A stretch of 64,000 nucleotides of DNA from Sclerurus mexicanus (lineage: Eukaryota > Chordata > Aves > Passeriformes > Furnariidae), in assembly GCA_013396755.1 (NCBI GenBank), contig VWZF01006070.1:1-64000 (forward strand), written 5' to 3'. The translations under genes and the position numbers were made by a program. Below the pieces are notes generated by a model. It was given only the letters and a program-made list of their open reading frames with translations. It did no database searches and was not told where the DNA came from. This document shows positions 41,276 to 52,465 of this stretch, piece after piece (the first letter of the stretch is position 1; each line of letters starts with the position of its first letter).

Positions 41276-42991
41276 AGATCTCTGTGGGGGGAAAAATTGC
41301 CTCTTTTTAAAAAAATCTCAACATGACCATTAGAAATTCAAGCTTCCCATGCAAATATGCAATCCAGCATAAATTTAGTGGAGACTATGGTCAATCAATA
41401 TTCATTTAGATTGTAAAAAGGTGTCATGGCCTAAAAAGCTTTAAAATTACACCTGCTATCAACCGAGCAAAGAACATTTGAAGACTCAGTTTACATTATC
41501 TAGCACCTGATAGCAAAGATGTTTATAAGAGCAACCTACAATGTTTGGGAATTTCTGCTATCTTTATGTTAAATTTGGTAGATGAGCTACAATACTTGAA
41601 CACACACATACACATTGTTTGTGCAACCAGCTTTCAAGCCAAGGGAATTTTAGGACACTGAAAGTTCTTTCCTTCTCCATATGTGCATACAACACATTAC
41701 CTGGAAAAGCAGACACCCCAAAGCTTTGAAAATGCTGGGACTCCTTTGTAGCTAAGGCAGAAATTTTCTACTCAGAGTTGCTAGCTCTTTAGAGAACACC
41801 TTACTTTAAATTATCTCTTCTTCCTTTCATCAAGATCATTAATTGCATGAGTATTTGCAGCGCTATCTGCGACAGGTGTCACATCTTTGCCCAACTCATT
41901 TGATTAATTGCCTCCAAAGCCTATCTCTGACTAGAGGGCATGCCACCTTTTACTACAATCCCTGCCAGTCACCAGCAATTTATTTGTCACATGTACATAC
42001 ACAGCCCTAGCAAAGAACAGCAAGGATCTATGTTACCATGCCCATCTCATTCAATTAATTGCTTCAGTGGCAAGCCCCTGGCCAGTACAAATTTGGGTAA
42101 CTGTAGTGTTAAACCACCCATACAAACATCTTCCACATATATACTAAATCCATTTACTGGATTTACCACTCATCCATTTTCTGTCACCATATACCCCAGT
42201 CCTTGCCACTCATTTGAAGATTAAATATCACATGCAAAAGCTTGGCTCCAGCTGCCAGTCTCAGACTCTGCCTGCCCTTTGCTCCATGTTCTAGAACATG
42301 CTAGGTGAGATCCTGTTCTTCCCAGATCCAAATCTATTTTATTAGGTAGCAAATGTCAGGATTAAAAAGCCAGATGATGTAAAATTCACATAACATCCAA
42401 TTTATACTTTGTGGAACTTACCTATGTGCCTGGTTGTTTTGAAATGTCCGGAGAGCTGCAGTTTACACCAGGTATGCAGTGACCAGGAACTTACCTGAAG
42501 AGGATACAACAGGCAGGAGGGGGAGCTCCAGAATGCTCAGCTCAATAAAAAGCATGTGTCACTCAGGCCAGCAAAAGTATCAGGTTGAGGTATACAAGCC
42601 CATGGGCTTTGATGAAGATTGACATTATAACTTCAGTTGTGACCAGTGCCTATGCAATGTGAACCAGGCACAGGAAGAGAATAAACCACTGCAAAGTTCA
42701 CAAATACAAAAAAATATGGATCCCTTCAGCAGAGCCCAAACTTTATAAAAATCAATGGGAGATCTGAAACTGTCATTATGTACAGCAGGACTCCACCTTA
42801 GCCTGGCACTTGTAACTGATTTTTCAAAGTCAGAACTGCAACTGGTACACAACACTTTAATTTTTTTAAAATAGTGACTAATCACTAAACTCCCCTCCCC
42901 CCATAAATTACCCAGTAATGAAAAAATCTCATGAAAATAGGATTATAAATGTGTCTGATAAACAATTCAGCCTGAGTGCTGGGTTCATAAT

Positions 42992-43275
42992 TGTCATGGT
43001 TTAATCCCAGCCAACAACCAAGCACCACACAGCCATTCCCTCACCAGTGGGACTGGGGAGAGAAAAGAAAGGGTAAAAGCATGGATTGTGATAAAGACAG
43101 TTTAACAGGGAAAGCAAAAGCTGTGCACACAATCAAAGAAAACAAGGAATTAATTCACTGCTTCCCAGGGCAGGCAGGTGTTCAGCCACCTCCAGGAGAG
43201 CAGGGCCCCATCACATGTAACAAATACTTGGGAAGACAAATGCCATCACTCCAAATGTCCCCCTCTTCAAACTCC
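42992..43275 (-). mobile_element. Truncated ERV long terminal repeat (Neoaves-type family)
   Basis: Begins on the plus strand with TGTCATGGTTTAATCCCAGC and follows, with modest divergence, an LTR family I recall as abundant in many Neoaves genomes: 'caccacacagcc', a GTGGGACTGGGGAGAGA block, 'gataaagacagtttaa', and 'gcaggcaggtgttcagcca'. The transcription sense is the minus strand, because the usual polyadenylation signal ATTAAA appears there as GTTAAA (plus 43101-43106), so the LTR 3' end (CA) is at 42992. Similarity stops near 43275, after the 'aatgtccccctc' block, so the U3/promoter part is missing. No internal retroviral sequence is attached. The family assignment is from memory; the ERVL-type class is an inference. 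Confidence 0.75.
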
Positions 43276-43650
43276 ACAATAGAAGTGAGTCAAAACCATC
43301 TTAATTATTAGTGAAAGTAATTTATGGGGCAGGAAGTAACAAATCAGAAAAGAAACAATACTCAGAAAACCTTGCTGGCCTGGCATGGGTGAGTTGGTGC
43401 TGTACCATGAACAGAGGCAGCTGCTACCTCTGAATCCTTCCTATGTGACAGTTACTCACACTGCATCTCATTAGTCATGAAAGCATACATGCTACCCTCA
43501 GACTGAATCAGAAGCTACACAGTGAGCAGTTACATGCCAGGTTCACAAAATTACACAAAAAGGTCAAATATACCCTGGCCATTCTTCATTTAAGAGCTAT
43601 GCATTCACAGCAGATTTATACACCAGTTAAGCAACTGCTGTTCATTCTGG
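43276..43650. other. Non-coding spacer between LTR and LINE relic
   Basis: About 375 bases with no gene or recognisable repeat. Its right part could be decayed upstream sequence of the LINE relic that follows. Confidence 0.4.
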
Positions 43651-43870
43651 ATGCAGGACCACACTCAGACTAACTGCTGCAGTATAGTTGTATGCATTGG
43701 GAATGATATTGTGATTTCTCTGGATATTGGCCACATTTATGGAGCCTTATTTATTGATCTTGCAAAGGTTTCTGATACAGTTGACCACACATTTTTGTTA
43801 CAGCAATTTAAGCGTGACACAGATTTTACTGTAGCTTGGTTTAGCAGCAATATAATTGGTCACTGGGTAT
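43651..43870 (+). pseudogene. Non-LTR retrotransposon reverse transcriptase relic (L2-like)
   Basis: The plus-strand frame starting at 43651 contains GALFIDLAKVSDTVDH followed by TFLLQQF at residues 31-53 (about 43741-43809), a clear match to motif A of non-LTR reverse transcriptases, where the family has F-I-D-L-x-K-A-F-D-T-V-D-H. Further on, VAWFSSNIIGH at residues 61-71 matches the block usually read as A-W-F-x-x-Y-L-x-x-R. The aspartates of motif A are kept but the K-A-F is K-V-S. The frame remains open to 44082, but I recognise no Y-A-D-D motif or later domain, so the copy is truncated or decayed. The T-V-D-H wording fits L2/Rex-like members of the CR1 clade better than classical avian CR1, which suggests an older insertion. 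Confidence 0.7.
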
Positions 43871-46800
43871 TATGGGGAAGCTGGCATTGTAACAAATCTG
43901 CTGTGTCTGCACTACAAAGGAAGGACATCCTACCCCCACAGATTGTTGGCCTGCCATCTCTTTCAAGTATGGCAGATTCACTCACCACAGCCTGGGTGAT
44001 TCCACCGAAAAGAGTGACACTCACTTGTATTCTTCAATGGAACCTGTCCACAGATTCAGCCTGGGCAGAAAAGAGGCAATAACAATTGTAAACACCCTCC
44101 ATGCTCCTGTTATACAAAATTTGCTTAATATTTAAGATTATACAGTGCCCTTATAGCACATTTAACTCCATGATGATAGTATCTTAGTAAGTATGCATAG
44201 CAAATTAAACTTGAGGTTCAGCAAGAAATGCCATGTCATCTCTAAACTGAGATGTTAACTCACATTTTCCTGTGGAATAAAAATAAATTGAATACTATAT
44301 GGCACTCAAAGGTTATGGCTGCCTCAAAATTTCTTAGCAGAAGCAATGAAACACCCAAAGAACCCTTCACTGAATAGAGGAAAGCAGAAAACATTCCTCC
44401 ACAAAGCCAAGAAGACAGAGATGGTCTCTCTTATCCCAACAGAATTCATAGCACAGTTCCTTGGCAGAACTTCAGACACAGCCACATATAAGTGTTACAA
44501 GACAAACACACATGGCCAGGAGCAACTATGACCTTATATGTGTTTTTTCCTCATGGAAAGAGCTGCTTAACTGATCTCATATCTCCAAGAAAATTGTTGC
44601 ATTTTCCACTCCATAGTATATTTTGTTTCTATTCCACTTCATCCAGAATTATATTTCCATACCTCACACAAAACAGCAAAGCTGATCTCCCTTTGACATT
44701 CTGATTAAAGGTACTGAAAAGCATTCCCTGTACATTTACACACAAAATGGCTTCAGTCCCGTTCCAAATTATATGCACTTACTGAAATGGGATCCAAAAA
44801 TGGATAGAACTTAAGATCACACATTTGTATTAATTTTTAATGTTCTCATGATTAGTCAGAATTTTTTAAGCAAATCATTCATTTACTTGAATCTGTTTCA
44901 CATTAGAGAGGATGGTTGTACTGAGATTTTAAATCAATTTTGGAGTCCTTTCCTACTGAGGATTAAGCTTGATGATTAAAGGGACTTCATGTTAATTTCA
45001 ATAAAATTTTGCTTTCCCTTTCATTTACTATTTTATCAATTCAGTAAAAGAATTTTGCAGTCTCAGAGCTCAGCTCTTGAGGTCTAACACAAGTTTCTTG
45101 GTAGGCTGTTCTTCCTTCATTTTGCACTGACTATGATAGAGGACTTTAGCAACGGTCTTTCCCCCCTTTGACACCAACCTGCTGGAAGACTCCTAATGTC
45201 CTCCTCACACCCCACTGTTCTTACCAAATATCCTTTGACAAAAGATAAGAAAGGTGAATGAGCAGCACATCCCTGTGGCTACTCTGGGTTACCCCCACAG
45301 CTGCTAAAAAGAACAAATACAAATCACAATCTGTGAGCAAAAAGCCAAGAATATCTCACAGGCAGCACTGCTAGTACCTTTAGAAAACTTGCCTCACAAT
45401 TATGAAAATCCCAGAGACTACTAAACAAAAGAGAACAAACCAACAGTAAATTTCAGTCCCAAGTCTGTGTTATGAGAGCAGTGGAAGCCTCAACCCAAAA
45501 ATCACACACAAAAGGCCAGGAAAAGGCTCCAGGCTGATCAGACCCACTCCCTATCCCAAGGCAGCAACAACATGCCTGGCTGTTCCTCTAAAGTATTTGT
45601 CTTGCCTGTTCAATAACTGCCCCCCTCACTCTGGGTCTGCAGAGTTGAAAAAAACCCATGTTGACATCATCAGGAGTTCCCCTGGGGAAGGAGCAGTCTC
45701 CCAGTACACACCCTCAGTACTCCATCCCAGGGTATCATGGGCTCAGCTAGGACCTCTGTTCCCTATTCTCATGCAATGAATCCAAACAAAATCAAAATGA
45801 GTAGTGATTGCTTTTGACAGAATAGAGAATTTTTCTCTACATTCTAGTAAGAGTAATTTCCCACTTATTTTCTCAGCAATTTGCTTAAAGATTAGATTTT
45901 GCTAATTGTAAAAGAAATATTCACAGCCACACAAAATTTCATTTCATTTTCCCCATTGAAAAATACTTTCAACAAAAACTGATGAATTTGCAAATAGTCT
46001 TTGTCACCATAAGTTAGATTTTCACCAAGTACACCTACCAAGTGCATAAAATATTGTCCAACTGCAAACCTGATACCAGTTTTGCAGACCAAGTACTCAA
46101 GGTCAAGCTAGAAATCAAATAGCTCAACAAATAGCGAGGGTTGAAAACACACTCTTCCCCCCACAATCACCTCCATAGCATCTTTTTCCTGTGCCACCTC
46201 ATCCCTCATGGTTCTGTATTTTTATTAAGAAAAGCTACATACTTACATCACCTACATCCTGTCCACGGCTATTTTAAACATTTCAAATCTGTTGCAAGTC
46301 TCTCCCTCATGCCTTTTTAAAGTAAATCTATCAAAGAAACAAGCCCTTTTCTCTGTGCAGAACATGGAATTTTTCCCCTCAGGAGACAGGGTTAATTTAA
46401 GACCCAACACCTAATGACTGAGCAGAGCCAGAAGAAGGAAATGTTCAGCAGCACAAAGGGAAGAATTTCAAATTTTTATCCTGAGAAGCACAGCATTTGC
46501 TTCTTCCATAAGTGTTTCCAAGAAGACTCTGCCTAGAAAAGAGACTTGGAATCATTTTTAAGCGGTTTTAGTCTCCCACTGAGTCCTGTGCATTTAGGAT
46601 GTCATGCTAATCTACTACTCAGTCCCACTCTTCAGTTCTCACTCAGGCTGAAAAAAGGTACAGAAACTGTGTTGCCCTATTTTTTATATAAGCAATGATT
46701 CTTGTATTTCTGTCAGCAGTTTGATAAACAGTTACTGCTCAGCACAAACTTCAAAACACCTTTTGAGAGATATTTGGACAAAACATTTGTCTGAGGAACT

Positions 46801-49800
46801 GACTGGAAACAATCTGGGTTTAAAAACAATAGTTTGACATGCCATGTGACTATTAAACAAACAGAAGCTCATGGCTTCCTTGCAGTTCTGAATGCAGAGC
46901 TGCTAGAGACCATTTTTATTATAACCCATATATAGAAACCCTTTGTGTTCATTTAGGGTTTTTTGCTGAGCCCATACTGAAGCCAACAGTATTGTTTCAT
47001 GGTACACAGTTCTTAAGACGCCTCTAAAGCTTTATCAGATATTTCAGCACACAGGTATTGAGCACAGGTGACAAAATACAAGAGTGCTTCCATCTCTGTC
47101 TGCACTCCTTGATGGAAGAAAACAGGTTCTCTGTTCTGTGCCACTGCTGCCATCCAGAGCCAGTATGAATGGCTGTTTTTTGGAAGTCTGACTCCAGCAG
47201 GAGGATATCTGCTAGAATTTCATGCTGCAGCCCCACTAGGTTTTATTTGCTGCATTTGCAATGCCATCCTTTTCCCCCTTTAAACAAATTGACTGTTAGA
47301 GAACATCACAGAGTGAAAACAGTCCCAAAACCGCTGGCACTTTGAATGTTACACTGGAGGATGGGAAATTTGTACCTTTTGATTGAACAAAGTCACTGGC
47401 TTTACTTTGTGTCACATTTTGTTAAGCATGTGTCCAGTTTCATTTACATGGCTGTTAACATCCCTTTTTTCTTTGGTTAGAAACACTGAGGCCAATACTA
47501 CACAGCTCACACTGGAAATGGAGACAAGAATTCTTCTCTCTATATACTCACAGCCTCAATGTCAGTGCCAGTGGCAACAAGAAGAAAAATACTGGTGCAT
47601 TTTAGCTATGATAGTCACTTAAGGTCTCACATTTCTGAATTTCATGCCCAAAATATGCAGATTTAGTTTTCTAATTAAACAAAATCATGTTTGCCATGTG
47701 CTGAGATGCTGAGAGCTTTTTTGTTGTTGTTCTTCAGATGGATGTAGGGGTGTGGAAAAGGGGAGGCACACATCCTGCATTTTACTGCTGGATCTCTTCC
47801 ATGAGTCCTGTCCACTACATTCTGTTCTGTTCTCCTTTCCCAACTATGACTGCTTCACAGCAAGCTTTTCATCCTAACATTTCCTGCCAGCTAATGTCAG
47901 AAGCACACAGTATGTTACAGTTTTACATGTTGGATTTAGTTCCCAAAGATGTCATAGCTATACTTGTAACCAGAGTGGACACTGGTCTTGGCATTTGCCA
48001 AGCTGTGCATGTAGCAGAGAATGGCCATAAAGCAAACCAGCCCCTTCAGGGTAACACTGCACCAGGTAGAAAAGGGTTCAGTCAAGGGCATGCATAGGAT
48101 TTAAACACAAGAGAAAGGCCTTTCCATACATGATATGATGCAAAACACATCCTGACAACATTTAAGTGATGCAGGAGTGCATATATCGGTCTAAGCCAGG
48201 TGGTGTCATTGAGGTCACTCAGACTCACCAGTATCTGACATCACATAGGAGGATTCTCCAGAGCCGGAACTCATTTCAGCTACATAGACTCTCAACAGCA
48301 TTGTCCTGCATCAGCATTCCATTAAAATGAACAGGAACATTTAAAGATATATTAGATATTAATAAGGTGAGCAGAATTCAGCTCATAATAGCTTCAAAAA
48401 AGTAAGTGTTCTTAGGCAGCATGGGGGCTGCTGTATCAAACTGCTGAATGAAGTGAAGGCATTCACTCACTTCCACAAAATGACTGCCTGTCTCCGTCAT
48501 TTGACAGTGACAGTTGAGACATTTGACAGTGTTCTTGGTAGAACCAAATATTTCTAAATTTAGAAATTCAGCAGGGAATCTCTTTGTTAGCAACTTGAGA
48601 ACATTGGCACCTTCTAGACAAGTTACTACTAGAAGTGCAATTCAAATTTTTGTCTTTTCTATCTCAGTACTAAAAGTGGTGAAAAATGCATCAGGCTGAT
48701 TTAACAGCAGACAAACTCATTTTTTGAATAATTTCCAAGGGCCATATTTTGCCTTTGTGTTATGATACACTCAAACTAATCTTGTGCTCCAAAGAGGAAT
48801 ATTTAATATAGTATTTTAAACCATGCTGTACCCTGTATTCTGCATGAGAAATAACCAAGGTGTGTGCCTTAATGAAATGGAGTTGGTTTTGATTAAGGCT
48901 CACATCCCCTTTGAGAAGAAAGGTTTTAGGCTGGGATTCACCAGGTGGCACTGTTACACATAATTTAACACTTTTTTACAGGATAGGTATACTTTTTGAT
49001 TTGGAGGTGAATTATGCCTTCGTTAGGTTTTCCAATGAAGTTTCTTTCTGGTGAGCAGGAAAGAGAAAGACAGATCTTCCAAAGTATAGAAAGCTCTCTC
49101 TTTCCACTTTGAAGTCTCTCATAGGAGTCAGCAGCTAAAGAAGAAGTCACTGTGTATGTTGGAAATGCTGAGAGATATGATACATTTAATTTCAAGACCA
49201 TTTCTGTTTCAGGAACAAATTGTAAATAAATCACACATCACTTCGAATACAGCCATCATCCATATTACTCAGTTTTCAACAGGCAGTCAACTCACAAAAA
49301 TTCCTGAGGAGCAAAACCTTCACATTAGTAATGCTCACAATATTTAGTAGCATTTATAAAAATTTTAAAAAGAAGAAAGTACCTTATGTTTTTTCTTATG
49401 CTGAACATTATTTTATTGTACTGAAATTGGTACACTTCTCTGTGCGAGCACCAGCAGGTCTACTGGGGTTAGGAACATAAGAAATCTGGGTATAATACTT
49501 GAACTCCACTCTCTTCTGCTGCCCTTGCATATTTTCTGGGATAACTGCAGTCCAGATCCTTAGTTTGGGGTCCTCTATTGTAACTATTCCCACCACTAGA
49601 AGCCCCAAGATGAGATGCACTGACTTGTTGTTCCTCACCAAGGAAGAATAAAGTATTATAAGTCTTCTAGCAACAAGGAAAACAAACTATCTACTGTTCC
49701 AGCATATCCATCACTCTCTAGTCTACTCTAAGATCACCAAGCACCTCCAGCAACACGTACTGCAGCATATGAATTTGTCTTGAAGGCAGAAAGATAATCT

Positions 49801-50591
49801 CTAAGCTCCAACCTTGTCTTCTTGTATCTCCCTCACCCACTTTCACTGTCAGTCATGACAGAATTACTTACTGGCCTGATCCCACTCCACTTCCCATAAC
49901 ATAGCTGACTGTCCATCAACCCTTCCTAATAAATTCTAAAATGTGACTCAGTTTCAAAGAACTGATTCTTTATCACCTCTGCTAGTATTGCAAGGAATGA
50001 GGTTTTTGAATCCATGCAGTTTTGCTGTGGTAACCAACACATTTGAATCAGATGTAGGTTTTGGTGTTGTTTGTTTTCAGAGTGGGTTTTTTTCTCCTAC
50101 CTACTTGCATGAAATTAACCAAACATGAAACAAAGTACCTTTTTCATTTAAATCATACCATTCAAACTGACTTGTGCCATCAAAACATCATCAGAAGATC
50201 AAAAAGCTTTGAACTTCTAAGAAGGCTGAGCTGAGCAAATAACAGATATTGCCACCTATGCTTTTGGGGAAAGGTAAGTATGTGGAAGCACCAGGAAAGA
50301 TTTATGAGAGAGGACTTTTGTCTATTTTGAGGCAAATCTATAGTGAGATTACAACAGCTTTTAAAACAGATGTTTGAACCAGGAAACCACAGGTGGGAAG
50401 AGTCAGATGGCATCCTCCTATGAAGGCAAAAGAAAATCAGGAGAGACCTATAAAGGGCAGACTTATATCCTTTACAGACTCTGAAGCAAGAGACCTTACT
50501 GGCAGATGCCATGTGGGGAAAAATTGGTGAGGCTGTCAAAGAAAAAGGGAACTATTGGATTGTTCTGTTTTACATGTGAGCATGCTCATTT
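43871..50591. other. Non-coding DNA, no gene seen
   Basis: No open frame above 119 codons and none recognisable. A GC-richer patch at about 45460-45780 holds short frames without domain content. No repeat family identified by eye. Confidence 0.5.
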
Positions 50592-50720
50592 CTTTACCAA
50601 GAGGGTGGACAAACACCAGAACAGGCTTCCAAGAGAGGTGGTTAATGCCCCAGTCCTGTCAGTGTTCAAGGGGCCTTTGGACAGTGGCCTTAGGAATATG
50701 CTTTATCTCTTGGTCAGACA
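50592..50720 (+). mobile_element. CR1 LINE 3'-end fragment, plus strand
   Basis: Contains the diagnostic text of the CR1 ORF2 end/3' region in sense orientation: 'accagaacaggcttcc', 'aagagaggtggttaatgccc' and 'gtgttcaag', matching family wording 'ctggaacaggctgccc', 'agagaggtggt..atgcccc' and 'gtgttcaag'. The divergence is considerable and the terminal octamer repeat of CR1 is not seen, so it is an old truncated fragment. Confidence 0.75.
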
Positions 50721-51681
50721 AGTTGTAAACCTACAGCGAGAATCACTTAAATATAATTTGTTTCTGGATACTGGACAAGGAGTCTGTAGTTCCAAAGACA
50801 TGCCGCTCCTTTGAATTAGCACTTGCCTTTGAACTCACGTCCATTTGTTGAGTTCAGGCTTTGGCACCAAGAACATCAATGCTATACAGAAGCTACCTAT
50901 TTGGGAATGAATTTTCTACCACCAAGACTCCAGTGACCTTCACAGAACATGGCTGATTTCCATGCCTGCAAGTTATTCTGGTAGGAAACTAATATATGCA
51001 ATTTGAAGGCAACGTGTAAGCTAAGGAAACCAGCAGAGAAAAAATTCAGAGACCAGTATCAGATGGGCTCAAAGAGACTTTTAGTATGGTAGGACATGCT
51101 GGGCTATTCTCTTTGTAAAACAATACCATCTGCCTTCCCCCTTTAAAAATTAAAATTCAAATGAAAGCATAATTCTGACTGTTTCAGCCTTTATCAAACT
51201 CAACTGTTCAGCACAGCATTAAATAGTATGAAATAAGGACTCTTGGAGGACTGTGCATACTGCATGAAAGCATTCATTAAGTCTAAGTTATGGTTACTTC
51301 TGCTGTCAAGTCAACAATGCACAATCAGTGGTGGCTAAAATTTTAGGCTGCTATGTTAGACTAACAAATAGCTTTTGAGTCTATATAAATTCTGTTTCCT
51401 GCTAATGAGAACAAATTATATGTCACTATGGAATTAATTTCTTTCTTTGCACTAAACAAAATAACAGGAAGAAACTTCTTGCAGATACAACTTTGTAAAA
51501 ACTTGTGATTTTTGCTAGAGACAGCATTTCTGTTTTCAGCACTTTGGTTCAGCATAAGCATATACAAAGACAGGGCAAAGGCAAAGACTAGAAGATTTGA
51601 ATTCAAATACTTCCAGACTTTCGAGAGAAAGAACAAAAATGAATGACAATTACACCTATACATGATTCTACAAGTGTCCCA
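50721..51681. other. Non-coding DNA, no gene seen
   Basis: AT-rich sequence between the CR1 fragment and the retroviral copy. A 109-codon minus-strand frame at 51361-51690 has no recognisable domain. Confidence 0.5.
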
Positions 51682-51700
51682 TGTTGTCACGAAGACTCAG

Positions 51701-51711
51701 CAGCTCACCTT
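51701..51711 (-). promoter_or_regulatory. Putative retroviral splice donor
   Basis: Minus-strand AAGGTGAGCTG matches the vertebrate 5' splice-site consensus and lies about 180 bases after the primer binding site, where retroviral leaders carry the donor for spliced env mRNA. The downstream acceptor and genes are absent here. Confidence 0.45.
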
Positions 51712-51880
51712 CATTCCAGATGGAGGTGATCAAATTATCAGTCCCAGTTTCCGCCGGGGCGTCGTCAGAGGCAGAGACGCTCAACCTGAGGCTCTCTGCC
51801 GAAGCTCTGTCCTCAGTGGAGTCTCCTAGCCTTTCTCCAGGGACAGGCTGATCCTCTGGATACCAGGGGTCCTAAGTCAA

Positions 51881-51898
51881 GCCTGGGTTTGGGCACCA
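51881..51898 (-). promoter_or_regulatory. Retroviral primer binding site
   Basis: Minus-strand sequence TGGTGCCCAAACCCAGGC lies two bases downstream of the LTR end, the standard position for tRNA priming of reverse transcription. From memory, the closest of the common sites is that for tRNA-Phe (TGGTGCCGAAACCCGGGA), matching 15 of 18 positions; a different tRNA may fit better. Confidence 0.6.
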
Positions 51899-51983
51899 TT
51901 TGATGAGACCCTTCGAGGGTAAGAAGGAAAGGCACACTCCAGGTAAGGGTACGATAGAACAGCACATTATTAAAATGGCGCCA

Positions 51984-51994
51984 GCTTATACAAG
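51984..51994 (-). promoter_or_regulatory. TATA-like element of the 52-kb LTR
   Basis: Minus-strand CTTGTATAAGC, about 90 bases before the LTR 3' end, at a suitable place for the U3/R promoter. Confidence 0.45.
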
Positions 51995-52144
51995 CGCAGC
52001 CTGGAACTTTCTGGAAAGGGTATTGACCTTGGGAGGAGCCTGCAAATCCTCCTCCATGAAAGGAAAATGGGGAGGATCGCAGCCATAAAGGGTAAACAAG
52101 GGCGGAGAGAACCAAATAAGGAAAAGCCCCACTGTGGGAAATCC

Positions 52145-52154
52145 GACCAATCAG
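52145..52154 (-). promoter_or_regulatory. Inverted CCAAT box in U3
   Basis: Minus-strand CTGATTGGTC, a classical NF-Y type element found in many LTR U3 regions. Confidence 0.45.
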
Positions 52155-52261
52155 GGAGCGGGGACAGCGTGAGGGAGAAAACCAGACTCCATTTTGTATG
52201 GCAGGCAACAATGCTTTTTAACTTCATAACTGTGAATTCATAAACTAGGAAACCCGTAACA

Positions 52262-52374
52262 ACCTGATATACGGCAATAAACTTTCTCTTATATCAAACA
52301 CCTCTTGCTTGTAGCTCTCCTTCTTGCTTCCTCAGTCTCTTCCATTTCGTGTAATTTCACACTCCTACACAAGC
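52262..52374. other. Short spacer with an AATAAA signal
   Basis: Sequence between the retroviral LTR and a CR1 piece. It contains GGCAATAAACTTTCTCTTA on the plus strand at about 52273, which resembles the polyadenylation signal and U5 start of an LTR in the opposite orientation, but no LTR boundaries can be shown. Confidence 0.3.
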
Positions 52375-52465
52375 GTCCCTGCCACAAGCAGGGGCACCTC
52401 CTGCTAGCTCAGGCTGCTCAAAGTCCCACCCCACCTGGCCCTGAACACTCCCAGGGATGGCGCAC
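52375..52465 (-). mobile_element. CR1 LINE 3'-end fragment, minus strand
   Basis: Reverse complement of the CR1 3' region: plus-strand 'caggggcacctcctgctag', 'aggctgctcaaagtccca', 'cctggccctgaacactccca' and 'gggatgg' follow the antisense CR1 text in order. The very 3' tail (octamer repeats) is not recognised on the left side, so both ends are truncated or decayed. Confidence 0.8.

Larger units (their letters stand above)
26721..42991. other. Non-coding DNA, no gene seen
   Basis: About 16 kb with no recognisable gene. The longest open frame of the whole window is here (192 codons, plus strand, 30546-31124), but it is compositionally arbitrary, spans a G10 run at 30830-30839 and matches no family. 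Other frames (36303-36725, 40711-41148) are equally unsupported. A purine-rich tract lies at about 41212-41275. The 39470-39760 part is TAAT-rich and could hold a conserved element. I recognise no well-preserved transposon in this stretch. Confidence 0.5.
51682..52261 (-). mobile_element. Truncated endogenous retrovirus: LTR plus 5' leader
   Basis: Read on the minus strand, a 361-base LTR (52261 down to 51901) starts TGTTACGGG and ends CTCATCA, giving the canonical TG...CA ends. Two bases later comes a TGG-beginning primer binding site, then about 200 bases of leader with a good splice donor (plus 51701-51711). No gag, pol or env follows; at 51682 the sequence passes into apparent host DNA. 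The leader end reads CGTGACAACA, which is nearly the inverse of the LTR start, so an alternative reading is one 580-base LTR spanning the whole interval. CpG dinucleotides are unusually frequent compared with the neighbourhood, suggesting a relatively young copy. I see no clear target-site duplication. Confidence 0.7.
51901..52261 (-). repeat. ERV long terminal repeat, 361 bp
   Basis: TG...CA-bounded LTR on the minus strand. It carries a CCAAT-type box (52147-52151), a TATA-like element (51984-51994) and then a short region ending at the primer binding site. A TTTTAATAATG stretch downstream of the TATA element is the only candidate polyadenylation signal and is non-canonical. The U3 part has several CpGs. 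Confidence 0.65.

Noticed and set aside
42991..43311. 106-codon plus-strand frame
   Set aside because: Lies antisense in a recognised LTR; not a gene.
47738..48097. 119-codon plus-strand frame
   Set aside because: No recognisable domain and no splice context that I can defend.
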